A stretch of 64,000 bases of DNA, from positions 2,356,001 to 2,420,000 of the forward strand of contig OZ245059.1 in the NCBI GenBank assembly GCA_965224735.1. The letters run 5' to 3'. Position numbers and translations under genes: made by a program. Below the pieces are notes generated by a model, which was given only the letters and a program-made list of their open reading frames with translations, ran no database searches and was not told the DNA's origin. The number at the start of each line of letters is the position of its first letter. Position 1 is the first letter of the stretch. Below are positions 17,721 to 27,089 of this stretch, one piece after another. This stretch comes from Robiginitomaculum_A sp036478535. GTDB taxonomy: Bacteria > Pseudomonadota > Alphaproteobacteria > Caulobacterales > Maricaulaceae.

Positions 17721-18749
17721 TTACCGCGGCAAACCGCGATTGTTAAACAAAGTTGGTTTGGCTGTTTTTTGCGAACGTTGATGATGATAACGTGCCACCA
17801 TCTGCACAGATTTTTCTGACCCAAAAATTAAGGGTACGCGTTGATGCAGTTCTTCTAGTGTCAGGTCAAGTATTCTTACCCCGCCATCCGTGGCAACGCC
17901 GCCTGCTTGCTCAATAACAAAGGCTATGGGATTGGCCTCATAAAGCAATCGTAAACGGCCATGCTCATAACCAGGGCGATCATCACTTGGATATAAAAAC
18001 ACACCACCGCGCGTGAGGATGCGGCCTGCGTCCGCCACCAATGAACCGACCCAACGCATATTATGTTTACGCCCCAAAGGCCCGTCTACGCCCGCAAGGC
18101 AGTCCTCTATATAAGTGCAGATTGGACCATCCCAATGCCGTAAGTTTGATGCGTTAATCGCAAACTCGGTGCTGTCTTTTGCAATGTCCATTTTGGTAAT
18201 GGCAAGTTCAAAAACTCCAGTGTCTGGATTGAGCACATAGGTATCAACGCCTGCGCCCGTGGTGATCACAAGGCTGGTTTGCGGCCCATATACAAAAAAA
18301 CCACCGCAAATTTGCTCTGCGCCAGAACGAAAGAAAGAGGCCTGAGCACTTTCAGCCACTGGGAATATAGAAAAAATAGTGCCTATTGAAACATTGGTAT
18401 CGATATTGGAAGAACCATCCAATGGGTCGGACGCAACTGCCAATGGCATATCCTTGTCCAGCGTAATAATGTCGTCTTGCTCTTCTGACGCATAATAAGC
18501 AACAGGAGCCGTTTTAAGAGCGGCCGTTACAATTTCATCACTACGCACATCCAGTGTTTTTTGCTGATCACCGTCAGAGTTCTCTTCGCCCGTTGTAGCG
18601 CCGAGCGCACCTTCTAGCGGTCCGCGGGCACATATGTGTGAAATTTCAGCGGCCGATTGCGCCAGAGCTTTAACCGTTTTTCGCACTGCGTCTTGCAACG
18701 ATTTAGGTTTTATATTGCGGGCAAATTCCGAAGATAGCTTAATAATCAT
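17721..18749 (-). CDS. fbp: Fructose-1,6-bisphosphatase, class 1
   Basis: 342 residues. The metal site motif SDPLDGSSNIDTNVSIGTIFSI is intact, with CGGFFVYGPQTSLVIT and YEANPIAFVIEQAGG further on. It hydrolyses fructose 1,6-bisphosphate to fructose 6-phosphate in gluconeogenesis or the Calvin cycle. It is the first gene of fbp-tkt-fba, 117 bases before tkt. No RuBisCO or phosphoribulokinase gene is in the window. Confidence 0.96.
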   Translation of the reverse strand: MIIKLSSEFARNIKPKSLQDAVRKTVKALAQSAAEISHICARGPLEGALGATTGEENSDGDQQKTLDVRSDEIVTAALKTAPVAYYASEEQDDIITLDKDMPLAVASDPLDGSSNIDTNVSIGTIFSIFPVAESAQASFFRSGAEQICGGFFVYGPQTSLVITTGAGVDTYVLNPDTGVFELAITKMDIAKDSTEFAINASNLRHWDGPICTYIEDCLAGVDGPLGRKHNMRWVGSLVADAGRILTRGGVFLYPSDDRPGYEHGRLRLLYEANPIAFVIEQAGGVATDGGVRILDLTLEELHQRVPLIFGSEKSVQMVARYHHQRSQKTAKPTLFNNRGLPR

Positions 18750-18988
18750 AGTGTACTCTTTACGTGCTTTGGGTTAAATGAAGCCGTAACCTTAAGGCAA
18801 AATCGCCAAATTATATTGTTTATTACCTATTTATACCACAGCATAACACGGTATTTCAGCAACACAGGGATTAATTTTGTAGGCTTTGTACACTTTAAGG
18901 AGTGGTGGTTTGGTTTTTGCTGGTGTTTTCAGCTTTGGCCACGTTTTCCTTCGCCTTACATTGGGGGCGTAGATGTATAGTACCAAAG
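18750..18988. other. Gap between fbp and the IS630 end
   Basis: No supported gene. It contains the fbp promoter side. AACACAGGGATTA near 18862 equals 13 bases of the IS481 terminal repeat, possibly a chance match or a tiny relic. Confidence 0.35.
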
Positions 18989-19057
18989 TATACTCTGAAT
19001 CCTAAACAATCCATTTTTTGCTTGCTGTTTTTATGGAGATAGATTCTAAAGCTTTGT

Positions 19058-20147
19058 ATGAGCTTATCTTTTTCTTTATCATCAAGCGAGCGCCGAGAGC
19101 TTAGGCTTGTTTTACGCGGCCATAAAGAAGACGGTTTGGTTGTGCTCGTGCCAACGGGCTTTTGCTTTTAGACAAGGGTTGGCCAGCGGTGCGGGTTGCT
19201 GATGCGCTATTTTTGGACACGGGAACGGCGCGTGCGTGGCGGCGCACATATGAAGCTGAAGGCTTGTCCAGCCTAGCAATCTCAGACTATTCAAAGCGCA
19301 CAGGGCATCTGGGCTTTGAACAAGAAGCAGAGTTGCGGATACATTTGACCGCTCATCCGATGCGGACTTCGGACGAAATTCGGGTATATGTTGAGCAAAC
19401 ATACGGACAGAAATATTCCCGTCCGGGCGCAATAAAGCTGATGGCTCGCCTTGGTTTTATTTGGAAAAAACCCAAGCTTTTACCTCTGCAAGCCAGCCCA
19501 GAGGCACAAGAGAAATTCATCGCAGATTATGAGAATTTATGCACAGAATTACCCAATGATGAGGCGATTGTCTTCGTTGATGCGGTGCATCCTGAACATC
19601 AAAGCCGCCAACCTAGACAAACGGCTTACGGCTGGTTTCCCAAGAACCGCCAACCCGTTCTGACCGCAAATTCAGGCCGCAAACGGATAAATATTCATGC
19701 CGCCCTTAATCTTGAAACCTTTCAGTTCCAACATGTCGAAGCCCTAAAAATCAACGCAGACAGTACATTGCGCTTGCTCAAGAAAATCGAAACAGCTTAC
19801 CCTAACAAACAGTGTGTCCCTAACAAACAGTGTGTCCATGTATTCCTCGGCAACGCCCGCTATCACCATGCTAGAGCCTTGAAGCCGTGGCTTGCAGATA
19901 AAAACAAACGCATAAAGTTGCACTTTCTGCCCGCCTATGCACCGCACTTAAACCCGATTGAACGGCTGTGGGGCTCATGCACAAGCACGTCACCCACAAT
20001 AAACACTACGCTAAATTCAATGATTTTGTCGCCGCAATTTTGGCTTTCTTCCACAAAACCCTGCCAGATAAGTGGCTCAAATTCCGCGATACCATAACCG
20101 ATAATTTCAGAATAATAACCAGAGAAAAGCATATGCTTATTCAGTGA
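19058..20147 (+). pseudogene. IS630 transposase, frameshifted and catalytically dead
   Basis: Three reading frames must be joined. 19058-19149 gives MSLSFSLSSSERRELRLVLRG. A one-base loss near 19149 shifts to the main frame (LLLDKGWPAVRVADALFLD). A second one-base loss after HLNPIERLWG near 19975 shifts to the frame ending at the TGA of 20147 (HKHVTHNKHYAKFNDF). The DDE residues: first Asp present in FVDAVHPEHQ, Glu present in NPIERLWG, but the second Asp is Gly in VFLGNARYHHA. An 18-bp duplication gives NKQCVPNKQCV. Family assignment is firm. Confidence 0.88.
19801..19836. repeat. 18-bp tandem duplication in the IS630 pseudogene
   Basis: CCTAACAAACAGTGTGTC twice, exact, in frame. Confidence 0.9.
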
Positions 20148-20204
20148 ACTGGGTATAATACATTATTTTGCGCCAATGTTGTTCTCAATGAAACGGAATC
20201 TCTT

Positions 20205-21125
20205 ATGCAACAATCTTCAATAATAGACGGAAAATCAATCGCAGCATCGCTCCGCATCGATGTGGGCAAAGCCGTAACGACATTAGTAGCCGCATATGGT
20301 TACGCTCCAACCCTTGCCGTTGTACTTGTGGGCTCTGACCCAGCGTCGCAAGTTTATGTCAGGAGCAAACACAAGTTCACACGAAAAGCGGGCATGCGTT
20401 CGCTAGAACATAAACTGCCTGAAAATGTTGAAGAAGATACTTTGGTGGAGATTATTGACACTTTGAACAAGGACGACAGTGTTGATGGTATATTGGTACA
20501 ACTTCCCCTGCCAAAAGAAATTAACACAAATAGAGTTATCGGCACAATAGACCCCATCAAAGATGTGGACGGGCTAACGGAGATAAGTGCTGGAAAATTA
20601 TCTCTTGGGCGCAAAGGCCTGCGACCCTGCACGCCAGAAGGTTGTGTCATACTAGCCCGTAATGCACTGGGTGCTCAATCGGATAGCCTGTCTGGAAAAC
20701 ACTGTGTCATTGTGGGGCGGTCTATATTGGTAGGAAAACCTGCTGCATTTTTGTTTCTTGAGCAAAACTGTACGGTGACCATCGCTCATTCCCGTACAAA
20801 AGACTTAGAGGAGGTGTGCCGTTCTGCCGACATTCTTGTGGCCGCTGTTGGCAGGCCTTTAATGATCAAGGGAGACTGGATCAAGAAAGGCACTATTGTC
20901 ATAGATGTCGGCATCAACCGCGTGCCCAATACGGATGCAAATACGAAACGGGATACTAAATTGGTAGGTGATGTCGATTACGCCGCCGCCCTAGGCTGTG
21001 CATCCGCCATCACCCCCGTTCCTGGCGGCGTTGGCCCGATGACTATAGCGTGCTTGCTACGAAACACCGTAATTGCAGCTTGCAACAGACGTGGTTGGGA
21101 TACTCCAAAAGACTTAGGTGTATAA
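20205..21125 (+). CDS. folD: Methylenetetrahydrofolate dehydrogenase/cyclohydrolase
   Basis: 306 residues. VVLVGSDPASQVYVRSKHKFTRKAGM holds the catalytic Tyr/Lys region, GILVQLPLPKEINTNRVIGTIDPIKDVDG is the FolD signature, and GRSILVGKPAAFLFLEQNCTVTIAHSRT the NADP site. Interconverts 5,10-methylene- and 10-formyl-tetrahydrofolate. The last codons read G-V-stop, and this GTA-TAA lies inside the terminal repeat (TGTATAAG) of IS-A copy 1, which begins at 21119. The insertion thus replaced the original stop; all catalytic blocks remain. Confidence 0.95.
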   Translation: MQQSSIIDGKSIAASLRIDVGKAVTTLVAAYGYAPTLAVVLVGSDPASQVYVRSKHKFTRKAGMRSLEHKLPENVEEDTLVEIIDTLNKDDSVDGILVQLPLPKEINTNRVIGTIDPIKDVDGLTEISAGKLSLGRKGLRPCTPEGCVILARNALGAQSDSLSGKHCVIVGRSILVGKPAAFLFLEQNCTVTIAHSRTKDLEEVCRSADILVAAVGRPLMIKGDWIKKGTIVIDVGINRVPNTDANTKRDTKLVGDVDYAAALGCASAITPVPGGVGPMTIACLLRNTVIAACNRRGWDTPKDLGV

Positions 21126-22292
21126 GTTCATGTGTTTTGAGACTCATTCACCTTTTTGGGTATTTTGGATATAGGCCATTGGTGTTAGCCCTGCAAGGGC
21201 GTGATGTGGTCTGTATGTGCTGTATTTTTCAACCGCCTTTCGGAGTTCAAATCTCATGACTCCGATACCGTCAGCCAAGAGGTCTCTTTTGTAATAGAAT
21301 TCTTCCTTAAAGGTTCTGTTTCCGCGCTCGACGCCGCCGTTATATGTTGGCCTGCTGGGCGGCAAGACGATGAGTGGAATGTTTACATCTTCACAGGCCT
21401 GTTCAAATTCTGCCATGAATTCCGAGCCTGCGTCTACCTGTATGGATTTTATGGTAAAGGGTGTTTTATCAATCAATTCCCCCAAGAACCGCTTGGCAGA
21501 AGACGCTTTGGCGTGTGAGTACACTTGAGCATGAATGAATTTGGACTTTCTCTCCCAAGCTTGGAAGTGCTTCACGGTGATACCGTTTTTGGTCACCGTC
21601 ATGTGGTAGATCTGCACCCGTTCGCCCATTTTCATGAGCTTGTAGGCTTTATAAACCCAGCGTCTGGCGTGGGTATTTCTGAAGTTCCTTTTCTTTCTAG
21701 CGCGCGGGGCAGAGCGTGATTTTGTGATGATGCCTTTAGTGAACAAAGTTTTTAATATACGTCCAACTGTGCTGGCAACTGTGCTGGCGCTTATAGTCTG
21801 GCCGTGGTCACGGCGCAGGACAACGGCAATCTTGTCCTTACCCCATCTTGTCTTTACCCCAGGTCTGATTTTCTCTGCGTATACGCAAGACAAGCTGCTT
21901 CTCGGCTTCGCCCCATTTGGGTTTGTTGAGGCTATGGGGCCGCTTTGACAGCGGTGTAATTCCGTGTGCAAGCCTATCCAAAACCTTTTTGTAACGATAA
22001 TATGTCGCCCGCGATATACCGACAAACTCAGCACATTTACGCTCACTGACACCCTCTAATTTTAGGCTTTGCCGCATGAGCAGTACTGCCGTACCGCGTC
22101 TTCGTGCTTGCGCCTGTAGACATCCAGACATTCTTGGGTACGCGCCCAAGCGTACAGTTTATAGATATTCGGGTGTAGATATTTGATCTGCATAGCTGTT
22201 TCCTCCAGTTTGGTTCGTAACAAACCCAACATGGCGGAAGCAGCTTAAATAAAGCAAACCTAAAAAGCCTCACATTTATATGAACTTATACA
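21119..22292 (-). mobile_element. IS-A copy 1 (DDE insertion sequence, 1174 bp)
   Basis: Bounded by inverted ends: TGTATAAGTTCATGTG at 21119 and CATTTATATGAACTTATACA to 22292. It carries one transposase gene on the minus strand and is about 95% like the copy at 25.8 kb by eye. Its left end supplies the folD stop; its right end cuts an older IS3-type gene. With copy 2 in the same orientation it brackets a three-gene operon. Confidence 0.88.
21144..22193 (-). pseudogene. IS-A transposase copy 1, frameshifted, first catalytic Asp lost
   Basis: Start taken at the ATG of 22193 (MQIKYLHPNIY, GAGGAAA upstream). The HTH part contains SERKCAEFVGISRATYYRYKK; the integrase-core part contains QVDAGSEFMAEF and NGGVERGNRTFKEEF. 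Breaks: an 11-base insertion near 22080 after the N-terminal ~40 codons, and a 16-base tandem duplication (TGGGGTAAGGACAAGA type) at about 21829-21861 that shifts frame. The first DDE Asp (QIDHM in copy 2) is Tyr here (QIYHM). A 12-bp duplication CAACTGTGCTGG (21764-21787) adds S-T-V-A. Cannot be active by itself. Confidence 0.85.
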
Positions 22293-22297
22293 GGAGT

Positions 22298-22388
22298 GCC
22301 CTGATGCAACTTGCTTGCGCGATAAATCACTCGACAATGCGATGCGCACAGCTTCTTGTTGAAATTCTTTTGTATGCTTCTTGCCCAT
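22298..22388 (-). pseudogene. 5' fragment of an IS3-family transposase orfA
   Basis: From the ATG at 22388 (AGGAGAACT upstream) the frame reads MGKKHTKEFQQEAVRIALSS then DLSRKQVAS, the N-terminal HTH of IS3-type OrfA proteins. It stops abruptly at the right end of IS-A copy 1, which truncated it. Confidence 0.75.
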
Positions 22389-22517
22389 AAATAGTTCTCC
22401 TGAATGACTGTTATTACTCATAACAATCCAGAACTAAACCGGGACAAGTCCAATATGGCTGAAACCTCGGGTTGATAATACCTATCGACAAATCGTGGGT
22501 AGCTTTTCTGATCATCA

Positions 22518-23141
22518 CTAGCCCGTTCCTTCGAAAATTATACGGATTGTTAGGATCAAAACCGTTACAATCATGATCGTACCCGGAACATATTTGACGA
22601 TCTTTGAATGTTCACCCAGTTTGATGGCGATTGCACTCGCAGATAAACCATAAAAGATTAGGAAGGATCCATCAACAATGATGTAAGTTGAACCCAAAAT
22701 AAATAGTTGGCTTGCTATTGGGTTTTCGGGAACTATAAACTGCGGAAACAAGGCTGTGAAAAAGATAACCGCTTTGGGATTAATAATTGATGTGATGAAC
22801 CCTTGGAGATAGAGTGCTTTAACACCTTTCGTTGTTTCTATCCCTGGTTTGGTTTGGGTTCCTCGGTAGAGCATCATTGCACCAGAATAAAAAAGGTATG
22901 TAAGCCCTGCAACCTTCAGGGTGAGTAAGATTGAGCTATACTGTGAAATAATACCAATGCCAAATCCGGCTATTAAAATTTGGATTGTGTTTGCCGACAA
23001 ATCTCCAACAGCGCAAGCATATGCCCTGTTAAAGCCAGATCCGATACTATTTGAAATCATTAACAAGTGGCTGGGTCCTGGCGTGACCATGAACAGGAAA
23101 ACATAGGTTGTATATTCAACCCAACGTTCAATACCCATCAT
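22518..23141 (-). CDS. LysE/RhtB-family exporter
   Basis: 207 residues, about six membrane segments. YVFLFMVTPGPSHLLMISNSIGSG is the RhtB/LysE signature, and GFITSIINPKAVIFFTALFPQFI the second conserved block. The family exports amino acids and close derivatives. Its start overlaps the stop of the N-hydroxylase gene (TAATG), so it is translationally coupled to it and probably exports the product of that operon. The substrate is inferred, not shown. Confidence 0.87.
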   Translation of the reverse strand: MMGIERWVEYTTYVFLFMVTPGPSHLLMISNSIGSGFNRAYACAVGDLSANTIQILIAGFGIGIISQYSSILLTLKVAGLTYLFYSGAMMLYRGTQTKPGIETTKGVKALYLQGFITSIINPKAVIFFTALFPQFIVPENPIASQLFILGSTYIIVDGSFLIFYGLSASAIAIKLGEHSKIVKYVPGTIMIVTVLILTIRIIFEGTG

Positions 23142-24478
23142 TATGTTTCTGCTTCATTAGGAAGGTATTCTTTTTTTGTTTTATACGAGAATGCGCGATC
23201 AGAAATATCCTGTGCGCGTAGTGCCATCAAACTGATAGATCCAGCATCCCCCATGCCGTGTGTCACTTCACACAGGCCATTCATCAGTAGACAGCCTGGA
23301 GCATCCTGGGTGAGTGCCAAATCATATTGACGACCAACAGAAATTGCACGATTTTTCAAAACCAAAAGGTGTTTGACACCTGACAGAATCTCGGGGATTT
23401 TTTGATTTTGCGGATGCGGGCCATAATTTACGAAACCTGTAGCCAGGATCACCCCGTCATATTTCTTTTTGAATGAGGTGCTATTCAACTCTTCTGTGAT
23501 AGATAATTCAATCCCGTCTTCCCCATTTTCCCCATCTTTAACGTCTCTGACGCTGTTGATTTGGGCTAGTCTGTGCAAAGTCAACTTATTTCGATTTGCG
23601 AGTTTGTCATAGTAGATTTGTTGATAGATCTCAGTAATAACATCTTCGTCAGCAGTGCCGTAGTTTGTGCCATATACGTCCCGGTCAATGCGGCGTTTTA
23701 GTTCTTCATCCGCTTTATAGTAGAGATCGGTAAATTCGGGAAAATAGATCTCGCTCACAAATGGTGTTGTGTCTTTCAATGGAAAACCAAATCGGCGCAT
23801 GATCACATCAACCTCAATATCGGGATACGTCTTTGTTACTTGAAGAACGATTTCTGCAGCTGTCTGGCTGCTCCCGATAATTGCTAAACGTTTGATCCCG
23901 TTGCTTGCCATCCTGGCCATCGATGTATTGTAGGAGGTAAAATGAATGCAATTGAGGTTTTTTACCCCTCGGAATTCCTCTGGTATATTTGGCGGGCGCC
24001 CCGTGCCCAAAGAAATATGTTTAGCGCGTAACATGTCACCGTTTTGCGTGTGAAGTATGTAGTGATTTTGCTCAACTTTGATGGATTTAATGATAGTTCC
24101 ACCCCTGAAATTGTTTTCAAATTGGGATGCAACCCAAGCAATGTAGTTTGCGAAATCTGGGCGTAGAGGCATACTCATATTGAGATTTAGCTGCTGCCAA
24201 AACAAGTCGTTCTCATGAAGATAGTTTAGGAAAGTATAGCGACTTCTCGGATTGCGAGGCGTTGCCAAATCTCGGTACGGTGAGTTCTGGATGTTAGAAT
24301 AAATATCCAAAGCATTTTCAAACAGCATTTCATCCTGCCAAATAATTTTCTTTTTTCCATCCACAAATAGAAATGATTTTTCAGGGTACAGTTCTTCTAG
24401 CGCTACCGCTAAAGCAATGTTAGCAGGCCCAAAGCCCACGCCAATTATATCTAGAATGCTGGTATCAGATGTTTGCAT
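23141..24478 (-). CDS. SidA/IucD/PvdA-type amine N-hydroxylase
   Basis: 445 residues. LDIIGVGFGPANIALAVALEE is the FAD site of this family (GxGxxN/P), QNSPYRDLATPRNPRSRYTFLNYL the substrate loop, IKRLAIIGSSQTAAEI the NADPH site, and DGVILATGFVNYG the ATG-FG motif. Family members hydroxylate the side-chain amine of lysine, ornithine or related diamines using O2, FAD and NADPH, usually for hydroxamate siderophores. Four bases separate it from a diaminobutyrate-type aminotransferase gene and it overlaps the exporter gene. No siderophore synthetase is nearby, so the product may be a small N-hydroxy amino acid. Confidence 0.9.
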   Translation of the reverse strand: MQTSDTSILDIIGVGFGPANIALAVALEELYPEKSFLFVDGKKKIIWQDEMLFENALDIYSNIQNSPYRDLATPRNPRSRYTFLNYLHENDLFWQQLNLNMSMPLRPDFANYIAWVASQFENNFRGGTIIKSIKVEQNHYILHTQNGDMLRAKHISLGTGRPPNIPEEFRGVKNLNCIHFTSYNTSMARMASNGIKRLAIIGSSQTAAEIVLQVTKTYPDIEVDVIMRRFGFPLKDTTPFVSEIYFPEFTDLYYKADEELKRRIDRDVYGTNYGTADEDVITEIYQQIYYDKLANRNKLTLHRLAQINSVRDVKDGENGEDGIELSITEELNSTSFKKKYDGVILATGFVNYGPHPQNQKIPEILSGVKHLLVLKNRAISVGRQYDLALTQDAPGCLLMNGLCEVTHGMGDAGSISLMALRAQDISDRAFSYKTKKEYLPNEAET

Positions 24479-24482
24479 AAAA

Positions 24483-25740
24483 CTATTCTTTCCAATTCCA
24501 GTTACTTTTGTGGGTGCGCTCGATAGATTGAGCGACTATATTTAGGCCTTGCTCCAACTCACCTTCAGAGATCGTCAAAGGTGGGAGAAATTTGATAATT
24601 TCGTTGTGTGGCCTACACGCTTCAATGATTAGATTCCGATCAAAACAAAATTTCCTTACGATGGAGCAAAATGTCTTGCAGCTAAAGTTGAGACCGCGCA
24701 TCAGTCCCCGACCTTTCGTTTCAAAACCGAAACGATCGGACAATCTATTCAACCCAACCTCAAGCTGTTCAATCTTTGCATGTAAATTGGTTCTGAATTC
24801 ACCCCCCCGCCCAGAAATGCTCGATTGCAGCGGTTGCAGTTACAAAAGCATAGTTACGACCTCTGAAGGTGCCGTTGTGTTCTCCTGGAGTCCACTGATC
24901 TAATTCGGGTATGATCAATACCAACGACATTGGTAGCCCAAAGCCAGAAATCGCCTTGGCCAAAACAACGATATCCGGGGTTATTCCCAATTTTTCAAAT
25001 GAGAAAAATTCACCAGATCGACCACAACCAGCTTGAATGTCATCAAGGATGAGAATTGCACCGTGCTTTTTGGCAATGCGTGCTATTTCTTGTGCCCAAA
25101 TGGGAGACGCAACATTCAATCCACCCTCCCCCTGAATTGCTTCCAAAATGATCGCTGCAGGCGCATCACATCCACTGGATGGGTCGCTCAACATTTTGTC
25201 CAGATATGAAGATGTATCCTGCCCATTTTCCAGATACCCATCGTATGGAAACCGACTAACGTTTGTTAACAAAGAAGTTGAGCTAAAACGATGGTGCTTG
25301 TTACCGGTCAGTGCCAGTGCCCCTAACGTGCAACCATGGAACCCGTTTGTGAACGCAACTATATTGGTGCGGCCGGTAACTTTTCTCGCCAGTTTGATAG
25401 CCGCCTCAACTGCGTTGGCACCTGTTGGGCCAGTGAATTGTAGCTTATAGTCCAGCGATTTTGGTGATAAAATTATCTTGGAGAATACATTTACAAAATC
25501 AGCTTTGGAATCAGTGAACATATCCATAGACATCGCAATACCATTGGCCTCAATATAAGAAAGCAGTTTGTCTTTCAAAACAGGGTGATTGTGGCCATAA
25601 TTTAGCGACCCGCACCCTGCGAGAAAATTCAAATAGTTTTGATTTTCGGTATCTGTAAGTATAGCTCCAAACGCATTCCTGAATGTTGTCGGAAAACTTC
25701 TGCAATAACTTCGAACATTCGACTCCAACGCATCATACAT
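24483..25740 (-). pseudogene. Diaminobutyrate--2-oxoglutarate aminotransferase-like gene with a frameshift at a G7 run
   Basis: Frame 1 (25740 to 24799) reads MYDALESNVRSYCRSFPTTF, then LAGCGSLNYGHNHP, TGPTGANAVEAAIKLAR, NGFHGCTLGALALTGN, LEAIQGEGGLNVA, ILDDIQAGCGRSGEFFSFE and the PLP Lys region VVLAKAISGFGLPM. It ends in FWAGG-stop at a run of seven G (24793-24799). With six G the frame continues into GEFRTNLHAKIEQLEVGLN and the C-terminal 89 residues (GRGLMRGLNFSCK, IKFLPPLTISEGELEQGL). The joined protein is 418 residues, the normal EctB/DABA aminotransferase length. The frame also opens upstream to 25860, but those codons (MSLKTHEPIQ) are IS-A end sequence. The shift may be a real mutation, slippage, or a sequence error. 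Confidence 0.85.
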
Positions 25741-25831
25741 GAAACAATCCCATCTCAAGTTATAGAACGCCTCCATACAGCCTTTATGGCCTAACTGTAC
25801 TATGTGTGGCCCCGTTAAGCAAGATATTTTT

Positions 25832-26982
25832 TGTATAGGTTCATGTGTTTTGAGACTCATTCACCTTTTTGGGTGTTTTGGATATAGGCCATTGGTGTTA
25901 GCCCTGCAAGGGCGTGATGTGGTCTGTATGTGTTGTATTTTTCAACCGCCTTTCGGAGTTCAAATCTCATGGCTCCGATGCTGTCAGCCAAGAGATCTCT
26001 TTTGTAATAGAATTCTTCCTTGAAGGTTCTGTTTCCGCGCTCGACGCCGCCGTTATAGGTTGGCCTGCTGGGCGGCAAGACGATGAGTGGAATGTTTACA
26101 TCTTCACAGGCCTGTTCAAATTTTGCCATGAATTCGGAGCCGCCGTCAACCTGTATGGATTTTATGGTGAACGGTGTTTTGTCGATAAATTCTTTTAAGA
26201 ACCGTTTTGCAGAGGAAGCCTTAGCATGTGAATAAACCTGCGCGTGAATGAATTTGGATTTTCTTTCCCAAGCTTGGAAGTGTTTTACGGTGATACCGTT
26301 TTTGCTCACCCTCATATGGTCGATCTGTACGCGTTCGCCCATTTTCATATGCTTGTAGGCTTTATAAACCCAGCGTCTGGCGTGGGTATTTCTGAAGCTT
26401 CTGTTTCTTTTTGCTCTTGGAGCAGAGCGTGATTTTGTGATGATGCCTTTAGTGAACAAAGTTTTTAATATGCGTCCAACTGTGCTGGCGCTTATAGTCT
26501 GGCCGTGATCACGGCGCAGGACAACGGCAATCTTGTCCTTACCCCATCTTGTCCTTACCTCATGTCTGATTTTCTCTGCGTATACGCAAGACAAGCTGCT
26601 TCTCGGCTTCGCTCCATTTGGGTTTGTTGAGGCTATGGGGCCGCTTTGAGAGCGGTGTAATTCCGTGTGCAAGCCTATCCAAAACCTTTTTGTAACGATA
26701 ATATGTCGCCCGCGATATACCGACAAATTCGGCGCACTTACGCTCACTGACACCCTCTAATTTTAGGCTTCGCCATCGCCGTACCGCGTCTTCGTGCTTG
26801 CGCCTGTAGACATCCAGACATTCTTGTGTACGCGCCCAAGCGTACAGTCTATAGATATTCGGGTGTAGATATTTGATCTGCATAGCCGCTTCCTCCAGTT
26901 TGGTTCGTAACAAACCCAACATGGCGGAAGCAGCTTAAATAAAGCAAACCTAAAGAATCTCACATCTATATGAACTTATGCA
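25832..26982 (-). mobile_element. IS-A copy 2 (DDE insertion sequence, 1151 bp)
   Basis: Ends TGTATAGGTTCATGTG at 25832 and CTATATGAACTTATGCA to 26982, nearly matching copy 1. Same orientation as copy 1. It lies directly upstream of the aminotransferase gene, so it has replaced the native promoter region of that operon. Confidence 0.88.
25857..26883 (-). pseudogene. IS-A transposase copy 2, split into two frames
   Basis: First part from 26883 (MQIKYLHPNIYRLYAWARTQ; GAGGAAG upstream) to a stop at 26560 after RRENQT. Second part, 298 codons open, carries the DDE core: QIDHMRVSKNG (Asp), QVDGGSEFMAKF (Asp), NGGVERGNRTFKEEF (Glu). The break is the same 16-base tandem duplication as in copy 1, at 26533-26565: with one unit the protein reads ENQTWGKDKIAVVL without interruption. 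All three catalytic residues are kept, so a frame-restoring event or ribosomal shift would give an active enzyme. Confidence 0.85.
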
Positions 26983-27047
26983 CGAACAGGCACTTAGAAA
27001 GTGTTACTAAATGCAATTAACGTCAGACAATGACAGAGAGACACATT

Positions 27048-27081
27048 ATTTTAACCTCGCTTGCATTTTAACCTCGCTTGC
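27048..27081. repeat. 17-bp tandem duplication
   Basis: ATTTTAACCTCGCTTGC occurs twice in direct contact, just downstream of the uvrD stop codon, next to the IS-A copy 2 boundary. Confidence 0.9.
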
Positions 27082-27089
27082 GAAGCCAG

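Larger units (their letters stand above)
18989..20157 (+). mobile_element. Degenerate IS630-family element A
   Basis: The boundaries are drawn from the short inverted ends TATACTCTG (18989) and its partner CTGGGTATA (to 20157), each next to TA-rich sequence as expected for IS630/mariner-type elements that target TA. It encloses one decayed transposase gene. Located between fbp and folD. Confidence 0.65.

Noticed and set aside
18850..18880. IS481 right end near 18862
   Set aside because: Only 13 bases match and no transposase remains; could be chance.
25741..25860. N-terminal extension MSLKTHEPIQ of the aminotransferase
   Set aside because: These codons are the IS-A terminal repeat; family length and a ribosome site support the start at 25740.
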